A DNA stretch of 64,000 nucleotides from Trichoplax adhaerens (taxonomy: Eukaryota > Placozoa > Uniplacotomia > Trichoplacea > Trichoplacidae). The stretch covers positions 8,116,482 to 8,180,481 of the forward strand of contig NW_002060947.1 of the NCBI RefSeq assembly GCF_000150275.1, in the 5' to 3' direction. The first letter of the stretch is position 1. Each line of letters starts with the position of its first letter. A model generated the notes under the pieces. It made no database searches, was not told the origin of the DNA, and saw only the letters and a list, made by a program, of their open reading frames with translations. The position numbers were made by a program, and so were the translations under genes. This document shows positions 37,338-52,069 of the stretch, in pieces.

Positions 37338-40277
37338 TTATTGCACATCGAGTGTTAGTGATCTTCCAAGTAATGCTTTATGATGTTGACGAGGAGGTTT
37401 ATGATCCAAATTGCTGACAAATCGATTAGCAATAATAACTTTAGAAAATCTTCTTTTCAGATTGCACTTACGACGATCCATACTCTTATTGTGTGGCCCT
37501 TCTAATAGTGCTTCGGCAATTCGATCAAAAACTGCCGAAACATTATGACCAGTTTTAGCTGATGTTTCCATATAAATGGATTTGGAAGCAATATCATCAA
37601 TATCATCATCTAGAACTTGTCGATCACTTTCAAGATCGCATTTATTACCTACTAAATAAATTTCTTTACGACCACGACCACCGATTACGTCCAAAACTTC
37701 TTTATAGATCTCTTTGACGTAATCAAAGGTTGATTTATCGTCCAATGCAAATACCAATACAATTGTGTCAGCCTTGCGAATTGTTAATCGACGCATTTCT
37801 GGAAATGAATAGTATCCAGCAGTGTCCATAATTTCTAATGTCATACGGCAGCCTTGAGCAATTATTTCTTTCTTATAGAATTCATCGACGGTCGGTTCAT
37901 GCTCAATATTAAATTCATTATCGAGATAGCGTTTGACCAAGCAAGTTTTACCTAATATCGATAGAGAATCAATTACGCATCAGAAAAGAGGTGAGAAATC
38001 CGCCGCATCAATCAATCTTTGGTTGGTATTTTTAAATAAAGTAGTCCAGACAATTGATTGAATCGTCCAAAAATATTGTAATCAACAACTTTCAATTTTA
38101 TAAATTAAACGACAGTTGTTCCTTATTATTCCATTTCTGAAACATAGTAATGAATTCTTTGCTTTTCAACTTATTGTTGCTGTTCATTCTTGATCAATAC
38201 TGATTACTATTATTTTAACCTTATCTTAGAATGGAGAAATGTCTATATGCTGTAATAGAAAACAATCCAATTTTCTATTCGGGGCATAAATCAATATGGA
38301 TATTAGTATTGATTTATATTGACAGTCCCTCCTTGTCTACAGTAGGTCAACACACAGCCATATAATTACTACAACAAACATAGTAAATTACCAATAAGGA
38401 AGGAATAGAAGGAACTTCGTCAAAATGTGAAAATTCAATAAAGGTTTAAAATACTGCTAATGTTAAATGCGAATAAAGACGTGATATGAATTGAAAGCAG
38501 AGACAATCACTACATTGTATCACGTCAGTATATCTCTCCAATGCATCCATTTTATCATCGTAGCTTGCTACTTTTAGAGTTTGAATTTCTAGGAGCAGGC
38601 TTCCATTAAAACCATAAGGTGTTAATTAAATTGGTAGCGTTAACTAGTATAACTTATTGCATGCTTGAACCGCTCATCTGTACCAAGGCACGATAGCAGA
38701 TGATTTTACTAAAGTTAGTGTCTTTACTTCTCACTTAAGGCACTACTGTAATGCGATCCGTACTAAATGCAATTGACTTAGAATCTAAGATAAAAGAATA
38801 GTAGCTGATTTAAACATAATTCCAATTTCAAAGTCAGTAATCAGCCAATATTCGAATAAATCAACTCCCGTAATAGCGTAATACTTAAATATGCAATCTA
38901 ATAGGCAAGCTACTATCACAATGTGATACTTTAATAAGGTAGAAGATATCGAAATAATTTATATATACTATTTATAGTTTATCTATTTGACTGAGAAAGG
39001 AAATACAGTTCGGAAATAACGAATAAATTAATTGTGCCATGTTTATCTTTTGCTTAGCGTACTGCTTTATAAATTGTTAAAAGTGTACCGCATAAAATTT
39101 TGATAAGAAGTATTACATATATGATGTTTTAAACCTAGATATAGTATATAGTAGGTCACTCAAGGCTATTTCACCTGCATTAAATATTCTATCGATACCG
39201 GATAAATTAATTTAGGAAATAATATTAATTAAAAATTGCTTCGGTATTGCTTTCCAAAAACCATTACAAATAGCTGATAGTAATGTAAACAGTTTTTTCC
39301 CGACAACACTGAGCAGTCGGCTCCACTTCCAGCCTACGGTTAATCAACTATTCGTGGTTATACATGTAAATTATCGACAACCTAATATCTATCCTCAATG
39401 TCTTCTCTAAAATATAGAGCATTCTCCTATCTTTGAATTGTTAAGAAATTTTAGCATAGTTTTAAGTTGATAATAAGAATGGTCTTTTCCTAGTGTATGG
39501 TACGTGCTTATAGTTTTATTGCATATTTACAGTATATCGTGACCTTTAAAATTAAAATCGATTCTGTGAAATGATAGTATAATCGAGAAATAATTGTTAT
39601 GGACCATCGTATAAATGTCAATTTACCTATCTACAACGATTAATTAGCATGTAGATTTTAGGAATAAATGACCATTCAGTAGGATTGGTACCATTCTACC
39701 AAATTACGCAGTATATGAAAGTGCAGTATAAAAACTAAAACTGCGTGTGTCTTGATCCATAAACTAAGTCACAAACTTGAATTTTGGGCCATCTATGTAA
39801 TTCTGCCAATTGTTAGTCAATGATTTATCCTTTAAATCTTGAATAATTTATAAAGTCTCAATCAAATCTACCGTAGATCTTTTTGTATTTTAATAATCAA
39901 TTTAATCTAACTAGCTATAATAAATTACGTAAAGTAATATGATGATCACATAAGACTTAAACTACTTGACGATATCAGTTATTTTGCAAGAAATTTAATA
40001 GAATGTCTCTACTGATGCAGCTGATCAAATTTAAAAAAATGGATTATCTGTATATTATAGTGTAGAAATAGAGGGTGTATATGATGAATGGGCTTTGTCC
40101 ATACTATCTTGTTGATTTCGAAACAAAATTCTACATTACGAAATACAGAAATCAAAGTAAATGCCAAGAAAATGACTTACCCACTGCTGCTGTTCCTAGC
40201 ACCGCTACGCGATGGCAACGAATTTGACGCTGTAACATTTTTAGAACTTGATATTGGATATCAGCCGATGTTGGCAT
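37338..40277 (-). CDS. Ras-family small GTPase, Ras-dva/RASD-like, atypical
   Basis: Two exons on the minus strand, 40277-40181 and 37951-37338, flank a 2.2-kb intron and encode about 236 residues. The intron splits the P-loop Gly codon (phase 1). Visible GTPase motifs are the P-loop GTAAVGKT (28-35), a switch I Thr (53), DTAG (75-78), NKCD (135-138) and ETSAK (161-165). The effector-side sequence YYSFPEMRRLTIRKADTIVLVFALDD resembles Ras-dva and RASD proteins, where SFPAMR-like sequence follows DTAG. The residue equivalent to Ras Gln61 is Tyr79, so intrinsic hydrolysis is expected to be altered. A basic C-terminal extension of about 45 residues ends LDVQ with no CAAX box, so it is not predicted to be prenylated. 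The start at 40277 is the ATG nearest a normal N-terminal length; the frame stays open further upstream. Confidence 0.85.
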
Positions 40278-42189
40278 TCGGTTATAACAAAATGCAATAA
40301 TATTAATTAGCGAATAAAAGGAACTTAACCAGGCCAATGGATGGAGTAAGTACACGTTATCGATCGTTTATAGAGAGCAAATGATTAATAAAAATCAAAC
40401 CACTCTAATTTCTCTATCCTAAATTTCAATCCTGGTTTCAAATTTCGAAAAGACCGTATTAGCTTTTTGATCATAGATTCAAAGTCATAAAATTGAATTT
40501 TATCGACTCTTAAGTTGAGCTCAAAATCGATTACAGGAAATCAATACTAGAGAAATAATTTTACTTGAACAGCATAGACAAATTATGAGGTTATGTATTA
40601 GATTACAGTAATCAGACTTACTCGTTATGTTAATTGTGTAGTAGGTAATAGAAGCTTCGGCTTTCCTATTGCTAGTATCACAGTGATGTTGACGATAAGA
40701 GATGATGGATCAACTGATGAGAGAATTAAATGGGTTTCTGGTTACATAGATATTTAAAAAGGCAGATAAAAGATCGTAACAAATCAAATTAACAATACGG
40801 ATGGCTAAAGATAGACAATTCTGTCTCCTTCGGGGCTAGATAATACCTAATATAGAATTAAAGAGGAGTTACTAAGCATAATATCATGTCATTCATACAA
40901 TATCGACAAAGGTACCAAGAATTTTATGAAATACTTTCAATTTTCAATGGAAAATGATAATACCTTATAGACTTATTGGAAATATTAATGAAATATTCAC
41001 AATGGCATTGTCTAATTTTAAAATCAATGATACACCCTGGCATGTTGTCAAGTGGATGACAATTTACTTCTGGTCTATTATTTGAATAATTTATAATGAA
41101 ATGACTGCAACGTATAGAAATGAAGTAGAAAGGTAGACTCTATTCAACCATGAAAACATTTACGATGGCCAACCCATCGCTTGGAAAAGATATTGTTCTA
41201 TTGATTAATGCTTTACTGATGATAACGAAATGAGTGCATGATTATATTAGTATTGATTTGAGTTAATCTACAACTCACGTATTTATTCCACCTATCTTAA
41301 CTGCCAGCTATTATTCTCATACAGGCTTGCCCCCTCCTCTTTAACCATGGCCTACTGTGTCAATGCAGTTTATGTTAATATAAAATCTAACTACCGCCAC
41401 ATTGTTATTTAGTGGCACGTAATCACTGTTAGCAGTTTATGCCTATAACCACACAGTATAGACTAGAAATAGTAATTGAAGCTTTAATAAATTGAGTTTA
41501 TTTTTATTTTTCGCAGTGATAACCTTACTTGTATCAGTGATTTAGAACATTTTTCTAAATAACCGATTTTGCATCCGGATACGTTCATAGCTATATTATA
41601 GACGACTTTTAAGTCCATAGATAGTATTTGTATATATATTATACTAAAAGGATCGTAAAAGGCTAAAAATATTTATTTATGCCTGTAACTGAATTATATA
41701 TTCATAAATCATATCATTAGTAAAGCAAACATCTTTGAACCAATAACTTAGATTTAGTATTTTACCAAGTTTACCGTCATTCACATAAAATAAACGGTAA
41801 TACAACGTTTGTGTGAGAAATATTATAAATTTCACTTCCCTTTTCGTTTTAGATAGTACTATAGCATGAACGGCTTTTGTTTTGATCTTTTATTATTCAT
41901 ATTTAATTTCTCCTCCTACTAGAAATGAACACTACAGAATGTAGGATATTTCACCATCATATTGGATTATATAATTTGATATAGGGAAGGATGTACGCTG
42001 TTGACAGCATATGCTGGCCTTGATTTTAATGTGTTAGCAAAATAAGTACCATAGTAAAATGAATCAAATCGTCTTAATTCGGTGAATAATATAGAATTCC
42101 TGCATTTATCCATATGTTAGTAATTTACCTAGAGAACACTGGAAACAATAGGGTGAAATACTATTTTTTAGCTCTTTCGTCATTTTAGG

Positions 42190-42218
42190 CAATATCTTGC
42201 AGCGCAGGCAAGATATTG
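42190..42218. repeat. Perfect 11-bp inverted repeat, 7-nt loop
   Basis: CAATATCTTGC and GCAAGATATTG flank the loop AGCGCAG. Two G-U pairs could extend the stem in RNA. It stands in gene-free DNA and could be a small structured RNA or a chance hairpin. Confidence 0.5.
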
Positions 42219-45200
42219 TTATAAACCGATTTGATGTTTGTTATTGATTGAAATAATATAATTGCTATGAATGATAATTACAGCCAATTTATATCCGTTT
42301 ATCATTTAATAATAATAAAATTGCCCGACATAAAATAATCCAAACTAAAGTAAGAAATATATAGAAAAAAGATAAATAACAATTGCTCATATATTAATGA
42401 AAAACGTCGCCACTGTCCAAGAATTTTATTTATTACAGAATAAAGTAACAAGCAATATATCTTTCATTATTAATGATAATAATTGTTGTAGGTGTGTTTC
42501 ATTTTTATTTTTATTCATTGCATTATCTTCAGGAGCGATCTTACATTTATGGATTACGCTGATTAATTTCGCTCATCAATCTTCTAACCGTGTACACGTC
42601 ATGTAGAAAATGAATTACTATGCGTAGGAGCTAATAATACTGGATATCAGCGTAATCATTCTATTCAAATTTTCATTTGGAAATGATTAAGACTTTCTAT
42701 TTATGTAATTATGACATATTTCAAAAGCTCATACATGCATTTGTAGGTAGAAATGGATAATTTCAGTGTCTATTTATGGCGGGTGATCAGTTTAATGCCG
42801 CTGTATTATGACTAATCATGTCAATAAGTGGAACTCTTTTCGCACCGCCTTTCATCTTGCATTAGGTAATATAGGAAATTTGTATGCCTAAGGGTAATTT
42901 ACTTACTGTCAAAGAAATCATCGAGACGAGTCATAGGGTATTTTGGAGAATAATAACGTAAAAATCGAAAAATAGTAGGCTGAAGCCATAGTAATGCATC
43001 ATAGCTTCATAATTTATTTAAATTAAAGAGATTAGATTTTTTATCGGTACTTTTAAATCGAATAACTATCTTTCTAGCATACTAGATCGTAGCTATTTTA
43101 ACTATGATTGATGTAATACTTATCGTCATAGGAAAACTAAAGGTATCTTGCAAAGAGAAAGTGCGTAAAACACAATCCAAGTATCTTCAATTTCCATTTT
43201 ATTTACACAAAATAAACTATTGGGAATGATAACGATGAATAATTTACACTATGATTGTTAATAGATATGAAACAGTGCTACACTAGAAAGTTCTGCTTCG
43301 GCTGATATTGCCTTTTTGCTTTATACCGTAAATTTTTCTAAATTTATCGATTACACCATCAGATAGGTATCAAATTCTGTCATGCTACATTAATACGATA
43401 TATGCAACATTTTTAATTATATTAACTAGCCAAAGGCATTATTTGGTTGATTTTATCACAGTTTATTGATAGTACGATAATGCAGGTTACTATAGTAAAT
43501 CATTGTTTACTTTGACGAAAGGGAAAATTTCCATTTTATTGAAATATTTGCTTCATGACGTCGTTTTTGCGGGAAATAAAACAATTCTTCCTCTGTAGAT
43601 AGTACTATCTACTGATGTTTAAATAGTTGTATGGTCGCTATTCGATGTCACGAAAGAATTAATAAAATTCTGCAATGTGAACACATGTTAAAGTGAGGAA
43701 ATTTCGTTTGAAACCATATCAAAATACACAGCTTTGCAGCCGTATAGTAAGTAATACGGCCAATGGGCATAATAACAGAATAGTAAAGGCACTACTTTCT
43801 GTTGATATTTTTCAACAGGGCAGTAAGTTCTTTCTTATCTATGTGTATCGTACCACGACGAAATAGATTATTGATTTCTTATCTAATGATTTAAAAATAA
43901 TTATAATAACATAAGAAGATTATGAAATTTCATAACTATTTAGATTGACTATTCTCTCACCTTTTCATTTAATTTAGGTCTTCAACTAAAATTGTTATCA
44001 TCTGATCGCCTCAAATTTATCATATTATACACAAATACTACAGAATAGTTTTATATTTCGTGAAACTAAAACATAACGTAATTTGAATAAATAGTAACAA
44101 CTAAAGTAAATAAACCACAGTAACTAGAAATATTTAACTGACAATTGATGTTCATCTGTAGCCATAAATCTAGCAATTCTAGTACGGTCGAGACTATTAT
44201 ATGAAATGTTCTTGTATTCGTATAATGGTGTATAGAAACACTTTCATTTTATTGCGGCCCCTTGATTCTGCAATTATCAAATTAATGCTTTTCAATACCT
44301 TTAAAACAATAAAGCTTATTCCTTCAGGAAGATGTAATGATTTTACTAAGATTTCATAGATCTCTAGCTATTAATTGAAAAAATGTTATCTACTGCCATT
44401 GCTAGCTGTTTGCGTCCATGTAGTGTAAAATAAATTTGGTTATAGATGCAAACAATCTTAACACTTTATCTTTCATCGGTTAGTCCCATTAATCGAAAGA
44501 TATTGAGAGTGAATAAGGTCAAAAAATGAAAAATTGAACCTAACAAGATTGAACATATTTCTATAATACATTAGTGAATCGGTAGGCATTAACTTCACCA
44601 ACTGCTACTGTAGTATAAAAGTACCTTTTAAGGTGAATAAGTATTATCCCGTTATATTTGCAGCATTATGAGTAGGGAAGTATTAGCAGCGATATGGCAC
44701 ATTCTTTTCATTGATGCATATCCTTGACAGTGGTTACAGTCTACCCACTCGTGGAATTGTAGAGGAGAATTGATCCCTTTATAAATCTTGATTGACACTA
44801 AGAACAGTATGGCGACAACTTTCTGCAACACATCAAGATTAAATATTTTCTCCGTAAGCATCTGTGATCGGCAAAAATCTGCATTCTAATCTTCATATTT
44901 TTGTCACCGTTCATATACTCGTTAATATTAATTATATATTCGAGGATGTTATAACAATGTTTTAATGGAATAATTGTATTTTTAACTTGAAATTTATGTT
45001 TATCACTACTACTTAAATTCGTAATAGTCAGTTCTGCTTTTACTGATATCGTCTATTTTTTTAACTGATTCATTTGCTAGACACACAATCTATTTCACTG
45101 ATGTGCCGCTAAGTGATTGATAATCTCTTCAAGCTATAAATTGAGGTTCTATTTTAAAAAGAAAGATTTTCTTCAGAGATTTTTACGCGTCACTACTATC

Positions 45201-47118
45201 CTCTAATTCCCACAGAAACCGATTAATGCTGATAATACATTATTATGATGATGATGATGCTATTGAAGATGACAATTAATGCGGCTTGTCAGTAAAAATG
45301 GCTAAATTGATTTAGATATGTATTGCCAATATCTGTAGTGTTATAATGGGCTGGTACTGCCAATCGTGAGTTATTTTGCAATTATAAAGTGTTGTATTAG
45401 TTTGTGCTGTATGCACTCTAACAGAGGTAATATTCACTTTTACATAAATGTAAATTTTGATTCCATAGGAAAGCCTACCATTGGCTTTTGTATGAAGGCA
45501 CAATTGAGTAATTCCTTCCAGGTCTCTCAAGTTACGCATGAGAACATCTACAATAAATTACAATTGCGTAAAGTTAGTTGAATGACTGTTGTATAGTTTA
45601 CAACGGAAGACGCGAACGGCATTTCAAACAAACTTTAACATCGATGCGACAGTTATATCAAATATTTTAGGCCTTTTTGTTTAGCATGCATATGATTTAG
45701 CACATTTTAAGTAGTCATGCCTGAATCGTTCTACCATGTCCGTTGCAAAAAACTAAAGGATGGACCTTACATATTTGATCAACTACGCTTGTTTGAATTA
45801 TGCACGTACATACTGCTTCTACAACTCTTTTACCCTAAGTAAACGGACTACATGGGGCGCGTAATATAAATGGATAGCTACTAAATATATGAAAATATCT
45901 TAATTTGCTGTTACTACTCTACGTTTTTCAAACCTCATTACCAATAAAATTGACTAAAATACGAGATTAAGAAAATTTTACTGCAGCTATTCTATTGATT
46001 TATGCATGGTACTTGTATAACTAGTGATGATTGCTCTAATTATTATACTTCCAGTTGTCGTATTGTCAATATTTCTACGGCTTCATCCTCCGATAAGGTT
46101 TGATTTGAATTACATCAAATCTATTATAGAACTTTACTTCTCTTTATGCTATTGAATGAAGTAAATTGTTTCTTTTACTTTTTGAAAATTTTTCTAAAAA
46201 GGATAAGTGTCTTAATTATGCTGTACCCATATTGCATTTAGTAATGCTAAAGATATTCTTAAAGTAATCTTAACGTCATTAAATTGCACTAATATAATTG
46301 TGAGTTTGTGCTTATATGGTAATTCGATGTTAAGGAACTAGACGTATTCGGAGCGTAAAGCTTCAGAAATTAAACTTCAATGGGCGTATTTATGTCACGC
46401 TGGGTAAACTAGTTTTAGTAAATGAAATGGTTAACGTTATTCGATACCGTGATTATTGATATACATTTAAGGACATTCATTGTTATAGCATACTTAATAT
46501 TATATCAAAATATATAGAAGATCATGAAAGTAAAGCTGTCTCATTACAGTAATTGTTACCCAAATTTTCTATTAACAGACTAGACCAATATAATATTAAT
46601 GAATTTTTATTGAAAATGCCTAGACAGAAATGAACTTGAAATATATTCATGGTACATTTTGAATGGCTGCAAGGATGCCCTATATAAATTATAAATAAAT
46701 ATTATAGCAATTTGTAATTATTTTAGAATACTGTCACATATTTACCTTGGGTATTTTATTTGGAGATATTTCATTCTTACCCATATATGCAATGACGTTA
46801 AACTTATAATATCGTAAATTAAGAAAGGTAAGAATATCTTCAAATGTCAAAGTAGGAAAATGCAAAAATATCGATTCGTAGGCGATTTTAAAAGTGGATT
46901 AACTATACAGATCAGTCTTAAGAAATGTTACTATGCATAAAAAATAATGAGATGATTTTTTAGCAGCTGTTTTGACTCGAGGCAGGAGATTGTTAATAGA
47001 ATATCAATACTAAGAAATTATATATGTTATTGCTGTAGAACAATAATACAAAACCCAAATAAATAAAAGTATTTACGTGTATTCCATTTTACTAAATTAT
47101 GAAATTATTTGTGTACTC

Positions 47119-47142
47119 TTCATGCTGCAATAGCAGCATGAA
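47119..47142. repeat. Perfect 10-bp inverted repeat, 4-nt loop
   Basis: TTCATGCTGC and GCAGCATGAA flank the loop AATA, giving a tight hairpin in gene-free DNA. No poly-T tract or promoter was recognised beside it. Confidence 0.5.
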
Positions 47143-50100
47143 CTGGTTTGTTCAGATTACATTTAGCCGTTATACAGATTTACAAGTTGATTAATTTCTG
47201 AAGCAGATTATTCATAAACCTTATATTAGTGTCAGATCTTTAGCCCAAAAGCTTTCATTTTAATATGCGCTTTAATTAATGAATATCAAAAAAGTAGTGT
47301 TACCATTTTTGAATTATGTATGTACTTTTATTCTCGATTCTGTCAAGGGAATTCTTCTATATTTCAGAAGAAACAATATAACCTAAGTGATTGAAATTAA
47401 ATTCAATTTAAAAATTTATGAAGGCATGACTAGTTTCATAACGATTTGCTTGATGCCGGTATTGTCATCATATTTCAGTTTACATTGCTATTTTCTAGCG
47501 ACAAATGAATCAGCCTCTCAAACATGAATAAATATGTCATGCATTAGATAGAAATGAGTTGCAATTTCAGTATAGGAGTAGAGTATTTCTTATTTCATTC
47601 TTATTGCTGCTGTTCACTATAATTTATCTATTAATTCAAATAAATGTTTCAAAATTTTAAGAAGTTGAAACGGAAAAAAATTCACCAACGATGAATGATT
47701 TCGACTCAGTACCTTATAGGATATTTTCATATAAAATAAATAGATAAAGAAAGTGTTGAATGTACTCTATCTCGTCTTAATTGATGTTATTAATGTAAAG
47801 TTTTATTTACAATAGATTAAATTGGTTAGATCAATACCACTTCATTATATATTTATAACAAAAATAAATGGTCTTATCAGACAATTGGGATAATTTGCTT
47901 ATTATCGCTTGTATAACTACTGAGGAGATCTGAATATTGACATGTTGATGGCCCTCGTTATCAATGCGTCGTTGATGTCTATAATATGATTAAGTCTGTT
48001 CATATTTCCTTCCTTCCTTTTTATTCACGTAGACAAAAACCCTACCTAATAACATTATTGTAGTCATGGTCGGTTAATATTGATTATACAGTAGTGGTAA
48101 GCATAGGCCAATTCAGCAATTTGAGTCAGGATTAATCTTAAATCTAGCAACATAGTACCCTAATACTGCAGTCTAAGAGAAAATATTAATCAAATTTGGT
48201 AGGGATGACGGTAAGTAATAAGATTAAAGCCGATTGCCAGTTGAGATTGACTAATTTTTATAGCCGAACATACCGATAAATATCTTGATTTAGAAGTGAA
48301 TAGCACAGCTGAAAATTGACACGGAATAGAAGTTTACAAATTGATAGTCCAAATCAATAAAATATGGATATGAGAAACTGGTGGGCGGATTGATTAAATC
48401 ACTGCAGCGGCTGTTTACTATTGTTTATTCCATCAATATCCATCGATGGCAATAGGGTACAGGTACAGATCGGAAAATTCCAAAAACTATGGATATGATA
48501 ACCATCATTTTATGAAATAGACACAATAGATGACCCCAATCTTAAAGACAGGTTATGAGATATCAAACTTCTTTTGAAGTCCGAAGCATCAAAAGCGAAA
48601 ATAATATGGTAGTTGGGTCTTGTGAGTATTCATAGTTGTAGAAATGATTTAATAGAAGTTTTTGCAATAAACAAGACATAAAATGTGGCAGCATGTTCAT
48701 TACTTCCTTCCTTGTCATCATTTCTAAATGTAAATTATTTCTTTATGCATAACAGCTGTAATTTCCGTCATCTCCACGAATTTTTCATTCCCTCAATTTT
48801 AATTGCTCAAGATTACCAACAAATTATTCTATCAATAATTTCGTTACGGATAGATTATGGTAAAATTTATAGCATTAAAACCAGAACATCTCGGCATCTC
48901 TTATTAACACAATGGATCCATGAACCTATAAATTTGGCTTATTTCTTTATTATACACATATTATTCCATATTTAATTATTGCTTTATCAATCCTAGAACA
49001 AACACTGATTGTAATTAATATATCATATTTTAAATTTGATAATATCATTCTCGTGTACTGATTCAACTGGCTATATACTTCATTAATGATAAACATAATA
49101 TTAATATGATAAAGACACATGCATTATGAACAGATGTAGAGTACAGTATATTTGATATCTCTAGAAATTCTCTAAGAGGAGATATATATCTCTAAACGAG
49201 GTATCATGGTTTAAAATGTTAACAATTACAACGGTAGCCATTTAGGAAATTCATTATTCAATTCTCGAGGTTATCGCCAATATTATAATGCAAATTTTGT
49301 GTTATCAATGCTGTAGAAGATAAATGACAATAATTATAATCAAGCTGGTATGTTATGATCGAGGTCAAATTATTTATTCGTGAATGAAATGGTACAAAAT
49401 ATCCTATAAAGATAAATTATCGTTTATGACATTGCTTATTGTTATAATTTACTTTATTCAACTGACGGTAGTGCAACAAGATTGATGATAATCGTGATAT
49501 AGTCTGGCAATGTGAATATTGAAATGCTAAAATAACAGCGAATGATATAATCGGCAGTGATACATGTAGGGAGTTTAGTATTAGAAGTAAATTACATTCA
49601 TGAGCAATTATAACTTCGATCTTGCTATATTAATAACAATTACAATTTGCAATATTAATATTGCTGAATAATTGATCATGACCTCGGGAAGTACCAGATG
49701 TATTCACTAATTGTTAACTTTATTTCGTTGGTGTTTTATTAAAAGAAATTTTCAAAATAATAAGACGACGATAATGGATATCTACCTATACTATATCATT
49801 TCTATTTCAAGTATTGACCAAACTACTGTATCGATTAATCCCAAAGGTCAGACGGAAAAAAAACTAAAGGTATTGTTAATGATATGAAAGATGTGATAAA
49901 ATCTTTCAAATCCGGAGAGAGCGTCGTCATAGTACAGAAAATCTTTGATTTGTAGTGTAAATTGGTTTGGAGGCTGCTGATGTTATTTAGTAAAATACGA
50001 ATAAATACCATTATCTAATTGATGTTGAGTGTTTCATACCAATTGATGCTTGCAAATATGGAGGTTATTTACACGTTTGGTTTATATGTATCATTATAAG

Positions 50101-52069
50101 TTGTATACCTTGTTTTTGTTGCGTAATGATTGTCTTTTGGCTGCTTTCATTGATCGATCGTTTGATGAAAAGAAATAAAAAATCGGAAATGACTACTTTG
50201 TATTGAAATGAGAGTAGTTGAGAATTAGGCTATAGGCAACTATCATGAAACTATTTTTATAAAAGATTATTTCACAATGGAAATTAAAGATGAGGAAGGA
50301 AAAGAAAACAATATTATTTCATTAAGTTTTCAAGTAAGCAAATCTACCTGCTAATCTAAGCTATTTGGCTAGGCTAGAGCATCAATAGTTTTTCACAGAG
50401 GGTAAATAAGAATATTCATTTGATCGAAGCTGGTATTATTTTCAAATCTTCGCTAATGATATTTCAGCAGGCAAAATATTTTAGATATTATAATATTTGA
50501 AATAATTAGTAGGTCAAACAAGCGATAGAATAGCTAATTTTTCCACTCAAGTGTTAATTTTATGCTAATGGAGGTTTCAGTATTTCATTTCTAGTAATAA
50601 TCTGCTTCTACACTTTGTATCCCGGGCATTCTATAGAATGCGCGAATCCTTACATGGACCGTGACATATACATACCTTATATAATAATTTAGCAAACACC
50701 ATTTATTTGACAACATCTGGTGTTATTTTTATCCCGTAGATATTTCTGTTTCATTTTAACATAAACTCAGCTTGATATTATAACATATTTACTATAGGCA
50801 ATGCAATATATAATCAGGTATGCATCATCTGTACTGTTCGTTGTAAATCTCTTACCTCTTAGGCAATGAACTCATTAAAATTGCATCGAATACTTCACTA
50901 TACTTTTACAGGGCAACTTGGGCGTGCTGCAGCACAGTACATGCTGTGTAGCAGTGCCACATAAATAAATTTTATCATATCTGAGTTCGTAATGGTAATT
51001 AAATTAGCGGTATATATGCAATCAGTGAAATGAAGAAATGTCCGCAATTTCCCTCTAAAAGATAAGCATTTGTTGCAAGGCAGTTTAGGGATTTCAAGTA
51101 GTCCAAAATATCGACTACAAAGTCGAATAATTCAGGCCTTACTTTATGTGATCCTATTATACTCAACTGCAGGGACAAAAATTAGATTTAAATTGTATTG
51201 AGAACCTTTTACATTATGGACCTTTGTTTAACCTCGTATGCAGCACTTATTATAAGGACTATTTTATCATAACTATCTCATTATATCTACTTATACGCTC
51301 AAGGTTTAATTTGGTAATATTTTTATGCCGATATACAGAATAAGACATAGATTACAGGTAAAGATTAAAGGCCTACGTTATCAAGCATGGCATAAATCTT
51401 TAGACTGCTGAAATTTAAATAATTGCATTAATCCAGTTACTCCATTTGCCGATGATAATATTTTATACAAAGATTTACCAAATATCTCCCAAACAGCCAC
51501 ACACCTACAACTATATAAAACGTCGGAATAAACTGTAGCTCCAAATTAGAAGTGTGCAATGACCAGGACCAATGAAATTACGATAAAACTTCGATTTACC
51601 TATACTTTATTAACGAAAATATGATAAATTTTGATACCTTAAATTTATCTATTTCGTTATGCAAGACTAGATACATCAGTTCCTAAAAATTTAGAGCAGA
51701 AGCTTTGGAGTAGATCGATGTTTTCATGCTACGATACCATATTGTATAAATCGCTTTTGCAAGCTATCACTGTATAGTACAAGGCAATGTCATAAAATAT
51801 ATATTAAATAACGGAATTAATGACTCGCAAATGCATTTCTTGGGTATAAACCGTCATCATTTCATTCTTAGTTTTGTGGACAATATAATAAGGCTGATTC
51901 CATCGTTATTTCCAATCTTGGTATTGCATTTAAAACCTAAATACATTATCTAATTTTCATGGATATAACCACCTATACATATACAACCACCTACTAGCAT
52001 TGCATGCAAATACAACTGCTAACAATTATTATTTGTCCATCTGATATTGGCATAAAGTAGAAAAAGGCA

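Larger units (their letters stand above)
40278..52069. other. About 11.8 kb of AT-rich DNA without recognisable genes
   Basis: Short open frames (for example 42397-42606 and 48685-48975) show no family features and have the lysine-, isoleucine- and phenylalanine-rich make-up expected of chance frames in AT-rich DNA. Two perfect hairpins, listed separately, are the only structures noted. The promoter of the Ras-like gene and the 3' end of MRPL19 must lie at its two borders. Confidence 0.45.

Noticed and set aside
48685-48975. 96-codon hydrophobic frame resembling a membrane protein
   Set aside because: The Ile/Phe/Leu/Ser bias follows from AT-rich DNA and no family feature or splice partner was seen.
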